In this document: piece after piece, positions 37,456 to 46,919 of the stretch | Layout: each line of letters starts with the position of its first letter | Numbering within the stretch: position 1 is the first letter of the stretch | Assembly: GCA_963740525.1 (NCBI GenBank) | Contig: CAVUEG010000006.1 | Location: 744,001 to 808,000, forward strand | DNA: 64,000 nucleotides | From: CAVUEG01 sp963740525 | GTDB lineage: Bacteria; Actinomycetota; Actinomycetes; Propionibacteriales; Nocardioidaceae | Direction: 5' to 3' | Position numbers and translations under genes: made by a program | Notes under the pieces: model-generated | What the model was told of the DNA's origin: nothing | What the model saw: only the letters and a program-made list of their open reading frames with translations | The model's database searches: none

Positions 37456-38589
37456 CGGGTGGTGACGTCCTCCCACGTCCGGAGCCACTCGTCGCGGTGG
37501 GCGTCGATCTCGGCCGGCGGCACGGTCCACGGACGGGTCGGCACGGGCGCCCACTTCGCCCAGTCCGGAGGAATCGCCGCACTCGCGCTCACCGGGAACA
37601 CGTACATGTTCGTGGCGAGGGCGCTCTGGAACGGCGGGCTCAGCATGAAGTCGATGAACGCCTTGGCGCCTTGAGGGTTGTCGGCTCCGGCCAGGACGCC
37701 GGCGTACTCGACCTGGCGGAAGCAGGTGTCCAACAACGCGCTCGTCGTCGGCTTGGCGCCGTCCTTCGGGATCGTGAACGGCGGGGAGGAGTCGTAGGAG
37801 ACGACGATCGGCCGGTCCCCGTGCCCACCCCCGGCAGTGAAGTCGACCTCGTAGGCGTCGGTCCAGCCCGGGGTCACCTTGAGCCCGTTGTCCATCAGCT
37901 TCTGCCAGTACGCCGGCCACCCGTCCTGGCCGTACTTCCCGACGGTAGCGAGCAGGAAGGCCAGCCCGGTCGAGGAGGTGGTCGCCCCGGGGCGACGAAC
38001 AGGTCGCGGAAGGCCGGGTCGCCAGGTCGTCCAGCGTCGACGGCGGCGTGACGTGGTGCTTGGCGAACCACGTGTCGTCGATGTTGACGCAGACGTCGCC
38101 GTAGTCGACCGGGGTGAGCTGGTCCCGGCCCTCCCCGTCGGCAGCTCGAATCGGCTCGGCCGCGCCGGTGGGCGCGGGCTGTAGTCGGCGAGCACGCCGT
38201 CGTTGACCGCGCGGGTGGCGAAGGTGTTGTCGATCCCGAAGACCGCGTCGGCGAGGGGTGACCCCTTGGTCAGCACCAGCTTGTTGGTGAGCTGCGCCGG
38301 CGTCGCCTTGCGGAAGGATCTTGACGGTGTAGCCGGTCTGCTCGGTGAACTGCTTCATCACCGACTTCGACATCGCCCACGAGTCGTGGGTCGCGACGAC
38401 GACCTGCTTGCTGCCGCCGTTCGGACCGGAGGCGTCGGCACCCGGCGGGGACGAGGCACCGAGCGAGCAGCCGGCGAGCAGCACGGCGCTCAGGCAGGTC
38501 GCGAGAGCGGCCGTGGCGGCGCGGTGGCGCCCCGCGAGCGGCTGGGCTGACTGTCGAAGCTGTCGTCGGATCGGCGGTCGGTCGGACAT
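37452..38589 (-). pseudogene. thiB: Thiamine ABC transporter substrate-binding lipoprotein, frameshifted as sequenced
   Basis: Pieced together it is about 379 residues. A lipoprotein signal (lipobox LLAGC) is followed by VVVATHDSWAMSKSVMKQF, LTKGSPLADAVFGIDNTFAT, LTPVDYGDVCVNIDDTWF, and TSSTGLAFLLATVGKYGQDG, which together match the ThiB/SfuA family. Four one-base shifts are needed, near 38310, 38140, 38025 and 37997. Start ATG 38589 lies 62 bp after a TPP riboswitch. The stop is coupled to thiP. Sequencing error is favoured because all pieces keep family conservation. Confidence 0.86.
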
Positions 38590-38650
38590 GCGGTGTGCTC
38601 TCCCTAGGTGGCCGGGAGGGGACCACGCGGAGGTCCGTGGTCGAGACTCG

Positions 38651-38731
38651 ACTTCCTTCGCCGGTGCTAGCCGGATCAGGTTCGAGGGTCTGCGGCGTTC
38701 CGCACTCTCAGCGCCCGATGGCGCTCCCCTG
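38651..38731 (-). promoter_or_regulatory. TPP riboswitch (THI element) controlling thiBPQ
   Basis: On the minus strand the order is AGGGGAGCG, the conserved CTGAGAGTGC, then GACCCTCGAACCTGATCCGG, CTAGCACCGGCG and GAAGGAAG. These are the hallmark THI-box blocks in correct order and spacing. The aptamer ends about 60 bp before the thiB start. Binding of thiamine pyrophosphate is expected to shut off translation or transcription of the transporter. Confidence 0.95.
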
Positions 38732-38744
38732 TCGTTCGTCGCCG

Positions 38745-38750
38745 AGTTTA
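38745..38750 (-). promoter_or_regulatory. Candidate -10 element of the thi operon
   Basis: TAAACT on the minus strand lies just upstream of the TPP aptamer, placing the transcript start at about 38738 and the aptamer at the very 5' end of the mRNA. No good -35 is seen. It is 5 bp from the stop of the upstream acyl-CoA dehydrogenase gene. Confidence 0.45.
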
Positions 38751-38754
38751 CGCC

Positions 38755-39937
38755 TCAGCCGAGGGCGCCGCGCACCGAGGCATGCCCGCTGAACAGGTTG
38801 CGGGCGATCGTCCGGCGCTGGATCTCGTCGGTGCCCTCGTAGATCCGCAGCAGTCGCAGCTCTCGGTACCAGCGCTCGATCGGCAGCTCGCGGGTGTAGC
38901 CCATCCCGCCGTGCACCTGGAGCATCCGGTCGACGATCTCGTTGGCCTTGATGCCGCCGTACAGCTTGGCCATGGACTGCCCCTGCCGTGAGTCGAGCCC
39001 CTGGTCGACCTGCCAGGCGGCGGAGAGCACCAGCCAGCGCAGAGCCTCGATCTCGACCGCCGAGTCGGCGACCATCCACTGGATCGCCTGCCGCTCGGCG
39101 ATCGGCTTGCCGAAGGTCGAGCGGTTGCGAGCGTGCTCCATCCCCATCTCGACCAGACGCTCGCACGCGCCCAGCGCTCGAGCGGGCAACAGGTAGCGCC
39201 CCTTGCCGATCCAGCGCATCGCCAGCTCGAAGCCCTTGCCCTCCTCGCCGAGGATCGCCGAGTGCGGCACGCGCACATCTTCGAAGACCAGGGCGGCGGG
39301 CCCCCACTGGCCCATCGTGTCGATGGGCTCCGAGCGCCAGCCGCGGTCGCGGTCGACCAGGAAGCAGGTGACGGACTCGCCGGTCCGGCCCTCCTTGTGC
39401 TTCTCGGGATCGGTGACCGCGAAGACCAGGCAGAAGTCGGCCACGTCACCACCGGTGATGAAGGTCTTCTCCCCGTTGATCACCCACTCGTCGCCGTCGC
39501 GGACGGCCCGGGTGCTGATCGCCCGGGCGTCCGACCCGGCCCCGGGCTCGGTGATCGCGAAGCACGAGCGGCGCTCTCCGCTGATCGTGGGGAGCAGGTA
39601 CGCCGCCTTCTGCTCCTCGTTGGCGAGGAACAGGATGTTGTCGGCGTCGCCGGCGAAGCCGAACTGCACGAAGGACCGACCCAGCTCCACCTCGATCAGC
39701 GCGTTCATCACCGCACCGAGTCCCATCCCGCCGTACTCCTCGGGCGTGTGCACCCCGAAGAAGCCGGAGGCCTTGCGCCTTGTCCTGGAGGGCTCGCAGC
39801 TCTTCGGGCAACAGCCCGCGCTCGTTGCGCCGCTCGCGGTCGAGGACCTGGGGCTCGAGAGGCATCACCTCGCGGGTCACGAACGTGCGGACCCACTCAC
39901 GGATCTCGCGCTCCTCGTCGGACAGGCTCAGATCCAC
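38755..39937 (-). pseudogene. Acyl-CoA dehydrogenase family protein, one frameshift as sequenced
   Basis: About 394 residues. N-terminal helix DEEREIREWVRTFVTREVMP, FAITEPGAGSDARAI and TFITGGDVADFCLV (FAD contact), RSTFGKPIAERQAIQWMVAD, QVHGGMGYTRELPIERWYRE and RIYEGTDEIQRRTIARNL. One extra base near 39776 separates the first 53 residues from the rest (FFGVHTPEEYGGMGLG). The catalytic acid position follows the GMGY motif type. GTG start at 39937 has GAAGGA upstream. Substrate chain length cannot be judged. Confidence 0.87.
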
Positions 39938-40299
39938 GGCGCTTCCTTCGGTGTCAGGGGCGGGACTTTCGGCCCAGCGTGACCGACCGAAGGTCCCCGG
40001 ACAAGGCACTCAATTCCGACGATCGCGGAAAGGACTAGTCCCTTTGTGCGTAGAAGGGCACGGACATCGGGTCCTCCGACCCTATGTCCTGTTGCTGCAC
40101 AGGAGTCTGATGACAAACCAGAACACCGTTCGGGAAAAGGGCTCGGCCCCTGAACACCACGGCACCGCTGGGCTCGGGCGCCCCTCCGCTGTCTGCAGAG
40201 TTACCCGCCGGGACGGCCATCGTCGTCCGGGCAAGGATCCAGACGGGGTCAACGGCCAAAGCCGGGGATAGGCCAGTCTGGGCGTCGAAAGGCAGCACC
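39938..40299 (+). promoter_or_regulatory. 362-bp structured upstream region/leader of the surface protein gene
   Basis: No gene is seen here. Three signals stand out. (a) A 17-bp near-palindrome AAAGGACTAGTCCCTTT at 40029-40045, a likely operator. (b) A 28-base dyad at 40062-40089: GGACAT then GGGTC pairing with GACCC then ATGTCC, one 1x1 mismatch and a 4-base loop. (c) A GC-rich segment at 40229-40281 with GGGCAA, CAAAGCC and stem CCAGAC/GTCTGG, loosely like a GEMM (c-di-GMP-I) aptamer but not matching its consensus well. The ribosome site AAAGG is 8 bp before GTG 40300. Confidence 0.5.
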
Positions 40300-43200
40300 G
40301 TGACTGGCAAGCACCGCTTCCCCCTCCCGAACCGCCGTCGTATGAGCCGCCGTTTCTCCGTCGTCCGGTTCGTCGTCGCGCTGGCCCTCGCCGCGCTCGG
40401 CACGCCGCTGCTGCCTGCCGCCACGGCGGACGCCGCGGCCTGCACCTCCACGAGCGGCATCGGCGGTCACTGGCAGTACGAGGTGATGGCATCCGTCGAC
40501 AACCCTGACGACGCGGGCTGGGTCAACGGCAACGTCGGTCCCGGCGGGGACTTCGTCGAGGGCGGGTACGTCGACCAGCTCTGGAAGCTCGAGGGCCTCA
40601 CCCCGGGCCAGCACACGCTCAAGGTCAGCTACCAGGTGCTGAACCACGGCCACTTCGGCTACGACTTCCTGGACAACTTCCACTTCATCACCGCGCCGTC
40701 TCGGCCCACCGAGACCGCGTCCGTCGACAGCGCTGTCGCGGCAATCACCCACACCAAGGCCGAGTGGCTCGCGCTGGCGGCCTCGGGCACGACCATGGAC
40801 AACACCGAGACGATCACCTTCACGGTGCCGGCGACGAACGTCGGACAGGTCGCCTGGCTCCGCTACGACGCCCACATCGCGTCCCCCTTCGACTGGGGCC
40901 GCACGCTGTCCACGAGCAACATCAGCGGGTCGCCGTACCACAACGCCTACGTGCAGATCGACTGCATCACCGGCGGTGGCGACCGGGACCGGCAGCTCCA
41001 GGTCGGGTCACTCAAGTCCGGCAGCCTGACCGTCATCAAGGACGCCCAGCCCAACGACGCCCAGGACTTCACGTTCACGCTCACGGACACGGGCGACGCG
41101 ACCCGCACCGAGGACTTCGTCCTCGACGACGACAGTGACGCGACGCTCCCGAACACCGCGTTCTTCGAGACCATCGCTCCGGGCGTCTACACGGTCAACG
41201 AGCACGACGCGGCCGGGTGGAACCTCGACTCCGCGGCCTGCACCGGGGCGGTCTTCTCGAAGTCGGGGTCGACCCTGACCGTCACGATCGCCGACGGCAC
41301 GGATGCCGTGTGCACCTTCGTCAACAAAAAGCTGAACGGGCCTGGAGGGACCGCTGGCGCCGCGACCCCAACGCTCGACCGCGACTTCGACTGGACGCTG
41401 GACAAGCGCCTGATCGGTGACGGGACCAAGTACGTCGCGTCAAACGGCACCAGCCCGACGTTCAGCTACGACATCCTCGTCACGAAGTCCGCGGCGCAGG
41501 ACACCAACCACAAGGTCACCGGCCAGTTCACCCTGACCAACTCCAACCCGGTCCCGATGACCGGGGTGACGGGAACGGCCGACGCCAGTGGCTCGAACGA
41601 CACCTGCACCGTCGACAACGACGTCAGCACGCCCGGAGTCCAGACCGGCACCGTGACGATCCCGGCCAAGGCGGGGGGCGTCGACGGGTCACACGTCTTC
41701 GGCTACAGCTGCACCTTCTCCGGGGCTCCGAACCCGCTTTCGGGCAGCATGACGCTCGGTGGCACCTCACCACTCGGCAACGTCACGATCAGCCCGGCAC
41801 CGACGTACAACTTCGCGACGGCCACGCCGGCGAACCTCACGGACGACAGCATCACCGTCCATGACGACCGGGCTGACCTGAACGGCGCCGCAGCGGGCAC
41901 CGACGTGACGATGAGCGCCAGCGGCACGATCGGCCCCTACACCTGGACCCCCGATGCCAGCGGTCAGACCGCCGGCACCTGCCTGCGCCAGTACACCAAC
42001 ACGGCGTCGCTCACCGCGGACACCGACGACCCGGCCGGCAACTCCGACTCGGTGACCGTCGAGATCTGCAAGGGCGCCGACCTCACGGTCTCGAAGAACG
42101 TCGTCGTCAGCCTGACTCGGGCGTACGACTGGACGCTGGCCAAGACCGTGGTCGGTGACGACCACAAGACCGTCGGCGCCGACGGCAAGGCCACCTTCGA
42201 CTACAAGGTCACCGCGACCATGGGCGCGAAGTCGGACAGCCACTGGTTGATGTCGGGTGAGATCACGGTCTCCAATCCCAACAACTTCGAGGCCGTGACC
42301 CTCACCAACCTCACCGACGTCGCCGACTTCGGTGGGGTGAACCCGACCTGCACGGTCACCGGCTGGGCGAATGCCGACAAGGTGATCCCGATCAGCGGCT
42401 CCAAGACGTACGCCTACACCTGCGAGTTCAGCGGGAAGCCGACGTCGTACGACGGCACCAACACGGCGACCGCCACCTGGAACGCCGCCACGGCCCACAC
42501 CCCGACCGGGACCGACGACTTCGACCTCGCCATCCACGAGGGCGACTGGACGCTGAACGGGGAGATCAACAAGGTCATCGACGTCTACGACGACATGGGT
42601 GGCGACGGCACCGACTACCTCGGCTCCGCGACCTGGACCCACCAGGGTGGCGAGGAGGTCTTCACCTACTCGCGCGACGTGAGCGCCGAGGCCGGCTCCT
42701 GCACCACCAGCCCGAACAACGCCTGGGCCGTGGCCGAGGACGACGGGGTCGACGGCGACCACATCGCGGACGCAGACGCCTCGGTGACCGCCTGCAACCC
42801 GGTGGGCCCGCAGGTCAGCAAGGACGTCGCCACGTCCTTCGACCGGACCTACCACTGGACGATCACCAAGGAAGCCGACCCGACGCTCTCCTTCGTCAAG
42901 GGCGAGGACACGAGTGCCGTGCACTACACCGTGACAGTCTCCCCGAACGGATCGAGCGACGGAGGCTGGGAGGCGCACGGAACGATCGTCATCGACAACC
43001 CGAACGACTTCCAGTCGATGACGGTGACGTCGGTGACCGACACCCTGCCGGGTGGGGACTGCACGGTCGAGGACGCCCCGAGCGTGGCAGAACCGCTGGT
43101 CATCGGCGCGAGCGGAGAGACCAAGCTGGACTACTCCTGCTCGTTCGCCGGCCAGCCTGCCTACACCGGGCTGAGCAACACCGCCCACGTCACCACGACC

Positions 43201-45069
43201 GACGGCTCGTTCGACTCTGCCGCGATGCCGGTGACGTTCTCCGACCCGGCCGAGCACGACCGGTACATCACGGTCACCGACACGATGCAGCCCGGCGAGA
43301 CGTTCGGTCCGGTCGACTGGCTGGACTTCGGCGCGGAGGCTCCGGACGACCTCGGCGTCTGGACGTACACGGTCCGGCTCGGGGCCGACCCGGGCACGTG
43401 CCAGACCTACCCGAACACCGCGACCTGGTCCTCCGACCAGCAGGTGTTCGAGGACGGCCCGGCTTTCAACCTGTTCACGCTGGTGCACCAGGAAGACTCG
43501 CACTCGGCCGATGCCTCGGTCACGGTGTGCAACGAGGCCGACCTGATCGTCTCCAAGACGGCGGCGTGGTCCTACACGCGGACCTACAACTGGCTGATCG
43601 GCAAGGTGGCCGACGCCAGCTCCCGGACGGTCGAGGCCGGCCAGGGCGCGTCGTTCCGCTACACGGTCTCCGTCACTCCGAACGGCTCGAGCGTGACCAA
43701 CCTGGTGATGGGCGGGACGATCACGATCCAGAACCCGAACCTCTACAAGGACATCGAGAACGCGACGGTCACGGACGTGCCGCACGTGGGCGGGGGAGTC
43801 ACCTGCACCGTGACCGACGGAACCGACGTCACGATCCCGGCGGCCACGTTGGAAGGAGAGACGGTCACGCCCGGCGAGGTGACGCGCAACTACACCTGCT
43901 CGGGATCGCCTGATCTCACCACGGAGGAGCCGACCAACGACGCCAACGTGGCGTGGACGGAGGGCGAGGACGAGAAGTCGGCCCTGGGCACCTCCGATGT
44001 GTCCTACACGGTCACCGAGATCAACAAGACGGTCACGGTGAGCGACCCGATGGCTCCGGCGGGCACGTTCTCGCCGGTGACCTGGAACGCGAACGGTACG
44101 CCGACCCTGTTCGTGTACGACGTGGCCCAGACGGCCCCGGCGGGACAGTGCTCGTCGCGGACCAACACGGCCACGCTGTCGACCGGGCAGTCCGCACAGG
44201 CGACGACCTCGGTGTGCAGCCAGGCCGACATCTCGATGACCCAGGTCCCGACCGCGTCGTACGACACGACGTACCTGTGGACGATCGAGAAGGGCTCCGA
44301 CGTCGACTCGGTCTCGGCTGGCGAGGGTGGCTCGGCTCCGGTGAACTACACGGTGGTCGTCACGCCGAACGGCTCGGCGGACTCGGCCTGGGCACTGACG
44401 GGGACCATGACGGTGACGAACCCGAACAGCTTCACCGCCATCGCCATCAACTCGGTCGCGATCACCGGCCCTGGCGAAGGGACGACGTGTGAGCCCAGCG
44501 ATGCGCCGAGCTCCGTGCCTGCCGGGGCGACGATCAGCTTCACCTACGCCTGCTCGTTCACGGCCCAGCCGCCGTACGACGGCCAGGTGACGGCGCAGGT
44601 CGGCTACAACGGCGGCAAGACGCTCACCTCGGTGACCGACGCGCTGTTCAACCTCGCGAACGAGATCAACAAGACGATCACCGTCAACGACCCGATGGGC
44701 GGCGGCGACCTGGGCACGGCCGACTGGAACGAGGAGGGGACCCCGACGTCGTTCGACTACACGGCGAACCTCGACGCTCCGGCGGCCGGCTGTGAGGACG
44801 TCCCGAACACCGCGACGATCGTGGAGACCGGCCAGAGCGCCGACCACAGCGTCGAGGTCTGCGTGATCATCGTCGAGCCGCCGGTCGTGGTGCCGCCGGT
44901 CGTCACCCCGCCGATCGTGAAGCCGCCGGTGGTCTCCCCGCCGATCGTGCTCCCGCCGACCGGTGCACCTCAGGGCATGGGTGCCCTGACCGGGTGGGGT
45001 CTGGCCAGCATCATCGTCGGCTTCTGGCTGATCGGTCGCAGGCGTTGGACCAGGGGGGATTCACGCTGA
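40300..45069 (+). CDS. Large sortase-anchored modular surface protein (LPPTG)
   Basis: 1589 residues. Signal peptide (about 1-47: basic start, hydrophobic FVVALALAALGTPLLPA, cut after ADA); a unique N-terminal domain (about 48-235); a prealbumin-like/SpaA-type domain (about 240-345, LTVIKDAQPNDAQDFTFTL); five repeats of about 220 residues; a Pro/Val-rich wall-spanning stretch (PPVVVPPVVTPP); LPPTG; a hydrophobic helix (WGLASIIVGFWLIG) and RRRW tail. This is a classical cell-wall sorting signal, so sortase would link it to peptidoglycan. Cysteines recur at fixed module positions (CTV and YSC/YAC), suggesting disulfides. Role in adhesion or fibre formation is inferred. No sortase gene is in the window. 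Confidence 0.88.
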   Translation: MTGKHRFPLPNRRRMSRRFSVVRFVVALALAALGTPLLPAATADAAACTSTSGIGGHWQYEVMASVDNPDDAGWVNGNVGPGGDFVEGGYVDQLWKLEGLTPGQHTLKVSYQVLNHGHFGYDFLDNFHFITAPSRPTETASVDSAVAAITHTKAEWLALAASGTTMDNTETITFTVPATNVGQVAWLRYDAHIASPFDWGRTLSTSNISGSPYHNAYVQIDCITGGGDRDRQLQVGSLKSGSLTVIKDAQPNDAQDFTFTLTDTGDATRTEDFVLDDDSDATLPNTAFFETIAPGVYTVNEHDAAGWNLDSAACTGAVFSKSGSTLTVTIADGTDAVCTFVNKKLNGPGGTAGAATPTLDRDFDWTLDKRLIGDGTKYVASNGTSPTFSYDILVTKSAAQDTNHKVTGQFTLTNSNPVPMTGVTGTADASGSNDTCTVDNDVSTPGVQTGTVTIPAKAGGVDGSHVFGYSCTFSGAPNPLSGSMTLGGTSPLGNVTISPAPTYNFATATPANLTDDSITVHDDRADLNGAAAGTDVTMSASGTIGPYTWTPDASGQTAGTCLRQYTNTASLTADTDDPAGNSDSVTVEICKGADLTVSKNVVVSLTRAYDWTLAKTVVGDDHKTVGADGKATFDYKVTATMGAKSDSHWLMSGEITVSNPNNFEAVTLTNLTDVADFGGVNPTCTVTGWANADKVIPISGSKTYAYTCEFSGKPTSYDGTNTATATWNAATAHTPTGTDDFDLAIHEGDWTLNGEINKVIDVYDDMGGDGTDYLGSATWTHQGGEEVFTYSRDVSAEAGSCTTSPNNAWAVAEDDGVDGDHIADADASVTACNPVGPQVSKDVATSFDRTYHWTITKEADPTLSFVKGEDTSAVHYTVTVSPNGSSDGGWEAHGTIVIDNPNDFQSMTVTSVTDTLPGGDCTVEDAPSVAEPLVIGASGETKLDYSCSFAGQPAYTGLSNTAHVTTTDGSFDSAAMPVTFSDPAEHDRYITVTDTMQPGETFGPVDWLDFGAEAPDDLGVWTYTVRLGADPGTCQTYPNTATWSSDQQVFEDGPAFNLFTLVHQEDSHSADASVTVCNEADLIVSKTAAWSYTRTYNWLIGKVADASSRTVEAGQGASFRYTVSVTPNGSSVTNLVMGGTITIQNPNLYKDIENATVTDVPHVGGGVTCTVTDGTDVTIPAATLEGETVTPGEVTRNYTCSGSPDLTTEEPTNDANVAWTEGEDEKSALGTSDVSYTVTEINKTVTVSDPMAPAGTFSPVTWNANGTPTLFVYDVAQTAPAGQCSSRTNTATLSTGQSAQATTSVCSQADISMTQVPTASYDTTYLWTIEKGSDVDSVSAGEGGSAPVNYTVVVTPNGSADSAWALTGTMTVTNPNSFTAIAINSVAITGPGEGTTCEPSDAPSSVPAGATISFTYACSFTAQPPYDGQVTAQVGYNGGKTLTSVTDALFNLANEINKTITVNDPMGGGDLGTADWNEEGTPTSFDYTANLDAPAAGCEDVPNTATIVETGQSADHSVEVCVIIVEPPVVVPPVVTPPIVKPPVVSPPIVLPPTGAPQGMGALTGWGLASIIVGFWLIGRRRWTRGDSR
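41362..44866 (+). repeat. Five tandem about 220-residue surface modules
   Basis: Module starts are near 41362, 42073, 42802, 43534 and 44221 (lengths 711, 729, 732, 687 and about 645 bp). Each opens with a VSK-like strand and a Y/F-x-WT/LI-x-K motif (YDWTLAK, YHWTITK, YNWLIGK, YLWTIEK; FDWTLDK in the first), continues through Y.VTVTPNGSS, NPN..., a CTV segment and YSC/YAC, and ends in EINKT.TV.D...WN. Protein-level similarity is clear, DNA identity is modest, so the duplication is old. Confidence 0.8.
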
Positions 45070-45087
45070 CGCCTGCCTGATCGGGTT

Positions 45088-45125
45088 CCGCCCCTGCGTC
45101 ACTGCCCCGTGCGACGCAGGGGCGG
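45088..45125. terminator. Bidirectional hairpin terminator after the surface protein gene
   Basis: CCGCCCCTGCGTC (45088-45100) and GACGCAGGGGCGG (45113-45125) form a perfect 13-bp stem with a 12-base loop, placed between the convergent stops of the surface protein (45069) and the metallo-hydrolase (45139). Confidence 0.88.
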
Positions 45126-45138
45126 TCTCGTGTCCGGA

Positions 45139-46176
45139 TCAGGACGCGTCCGGCTCCGGGGTCGCCAGGAACCGGACGGTGGTCTCCGCGTCGTCGCGTC
45201 GGATCCGGCCTTGGGCAGCCAGCAGCTCGAGGTGTGCCAGCGTCTCGAAGGTGGCGAGTACGGCGTTGAACGCGTCGAGGTCGGCCATCGACCGCTCGTG
45301 GCGGGTCCAGGGAAGCTTCTCGGCGACCTGCCACGCGGTGGCGAGCCCGGAGTCGACGGCGTTCTGGCAGAGCGCCAGCCGCTGCTCGTGGTGCGCGACG
45401 AGCTCGTCGACGCGGGCGTGTGAGCTCGCGGTCACCGGACCATGAGCCGGCAGCAGCCGCATGTCCGGCATCGCACGGACCTTGGCCAGCGAGTCGAGGA
45501 AGTCGCGCAGGGCGTGGTCGACGTACGCCGGCTCGAAGCCGATCGATGGCGTGATCGTCGGCAGCACGTGGTCTCCGGCGAAGAGCAGCGAGGCCGACGG
45601 GTCCGCGAAGACGTAGTGGCCCTGCGTGTGGCCCGGGGTCGCCACGGCCCGGAGCGTCCGGGTGCCCAGATCGATCTCCAGGTCCCGGTCCAGCCAGACG
45701 TCTGGCATCTCGTAGTCGTCGGTCGGCGGGCGCTCGGTCGGCATCATCGACCGCCAGCCCTTGGCCAGACGCCCGGCGCCGGCAACCTCGAGCCGGGCCA
45801 GGGTCGGGTCCTGACCCAGGCTCGTGTCGTTGATCAGGTCGATCGAGGCCTTGTCACCGAGCCCGAGACTGACGTGCGAGCCGACCTCGCGGCGTACCGC
45901 GACCGCCTGCGTGTAGTGGTCCCGGTGCAGGTGGGTGACGAGGAAGCGGCGGATGTCGCTCAGCGAGAACCCGAGCGAGGACAGGGAGGCCTCGAAGAGC
46001 TTGCGCGACTCCGGGATCGCCCAGCCGCCGTCGACGAGAACCAGCCCGTCGTCGGTCTCCAGGACGTACACGTTGACGGCCTTCAGCCCGTCCATGGGGA
46101 GCGGGAGCGGGATCCGGTGCACCCCGGCCGCCACCGGCCAGGCCCCGGGCTCGGACCAGTGCGGGGAGTCGTTCAC
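45139..46176 (-). CDS. MBL-fold metallo-hydrolase
   Basis: 345 residues. The metal site motif THLHRDHYTQ (HxHxDH, about residues 82-91), ATPGHTQGHYVF (third His), FAGDHVLP (bridging Asp) and LLPAHGPV (final His) are all intact. The C-terminal 90 residues are helical (WQVAEKLPWTRHERSM) as in the LACTB2-like and dehalogenating/lactonase-like branches. Substrate unknown. GTG start at 46176 with a weak ribosome site. Divergent from the PAP2 gene. Confidence 0.88.
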   Translation of the reverse strand: MNDSPHWSEPGAWPVAAGVHRIPLPLPMDGLKAVNVYVLETDDGLVLVDGGWAIPESRKLFEASLSSLGFSLSDIRRFLVTHLHRDHYTQAVAVRREVGSHVSLGLGDKASIDLINDTSLGQDPTLARLEVAGAGRLAKGWRSMMPTERPPTDDYEMPDVWLDRDLEIDLGTRTLRAVATPGHTQGHYVFADPSASLLFAGDHVLPTITPSIGFEPAYVDHALRDFLDSLAKVRAMPDMRLLPAHGPVTASSHARVDELVAHHEQRLALCQNAVDSGLATAWQVAEKLPWTRHERSMADLDAFNAVLATFETLAHLELLAAQGRIRRDDAETTVRFLATPEPDAS

Positions 46177-46289
46177 CCGGTGGTCGTCCGCGACACTGCG
46201 TGGTCGGCCGGCTCGGTGTGCTCGCGGTCGTGGGCCATGGCGACCACGATAGGGGGCTCGACGGTCAGGCTGGCGTCAGGTGCGGCCCC

Positions 46290-46295
46290 TAGGCT
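46290..46295 (+). promoter_or_regulatory. TAGGCT -10 box, probable leaderless start of the PAP2 gene
   Basis: TAGGCT ends 6 bases before the GTG at 46302, the spacing expected if transcription begins at the start codon. No ribosome site lies before the GTG. Leaderless mRNAs of this form are common in actinobacteria. Confidence 0.5.
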
Positions 46296-46301
46296 TGACC
46301 G

Positions 46302-46919
46302 GTGACCCACCCTGCGACCGGCCTCTTCGCCGCAATCAACGACTTCGCGCGAGCCACCCCGTGGTTGAACGGACCGGTGCTGACCTTCGCCAGTGACGGG
46401 GTGGTGCTGTTCGCGGTGTTCCTGATCGTCGGCTGGTGGATCGCCCGGCATCGGGACGCACCCACGATGGCGATTGCGCTGTGGGCGCCCTTCGGCATGC
46501 TCCTCGCGATCGCGGTGAACCAGCCGATCGGCAACGCGGTCCGCGAGGCCCGGCCGTACACCTCGCTGTCGGACATCTTGGTGCTGGTCCATCGGAGCAC
46601 CGACTTCTCGTTCCCGAGCGACCATGCGGTGATGGCGGGCGCTGTCGCCACCGGCGTACTACTCGTCGACCGGCGCCTGGGTGCGGTCGCGTGGGTCGCG
46701 GCACTCCTGCTCGCATTCTCGCGGGTGTACATCGCGGCCCACTACCCCCACGATGTGGTGGTGGGACTCCTTCTGGGCAGCGCCGTCGCCCTGGTCACGG
46801 CCTGGCTGGCCCGGCGACCTCTCGCCCGGCTTGTGCAGTCTCTTGAAGGCACCAGGCTCCGACCCCTGCTCACGGCAGAGCCGCTCAGCGCAGAAGCGAC
46901 GACGGGTCCCGCCGCTTGA
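46302..46919 (+). CDS. PAP2 family phosphatase (undecaprenyl-pyrophosphatase-like)
   Basis: 205 residues with about five helices. The three acid-phosphatase motifs are REARPY (C1), FSFPSDHAVM (C2, His) and SRVYIAAHYPHDVVVG (C3, nucleophile His and Asp), all present. Such enzymes recycle undecaprenyl pyrophosphate or act on other lipid phosphates outside the membrane. Its TGA overlaps the ATG of the DedA-PAP2 fusion (TGATG), so the two are co-translated. Confidence 0.88.
   Translation: MTHPATGLFAAINDFARATPWLNGPVLTFASDGVVLFAVFLIVGWWIARHRDAPTMAIALWAPFGMLLAIAVNQPIGNAVREARPYTSLSDILVLVHRSTDFSFPSDHAVMAGAVATGVLLVDRRLGAVAWVAALLLAFSRVYIAAHYPHDVVVGLLLGSAVALVTAWLARRPLARLVQSLEGTRLRPLLTAEPLSAEATTGPAA

Noticed and set aside
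41767..44847. 1026-residue open frame antisense to the surface protein
   Set aside because: It is Arg/Val/Gly-rich with no domains and arises from GC3 bias of the real gene on the other strand.
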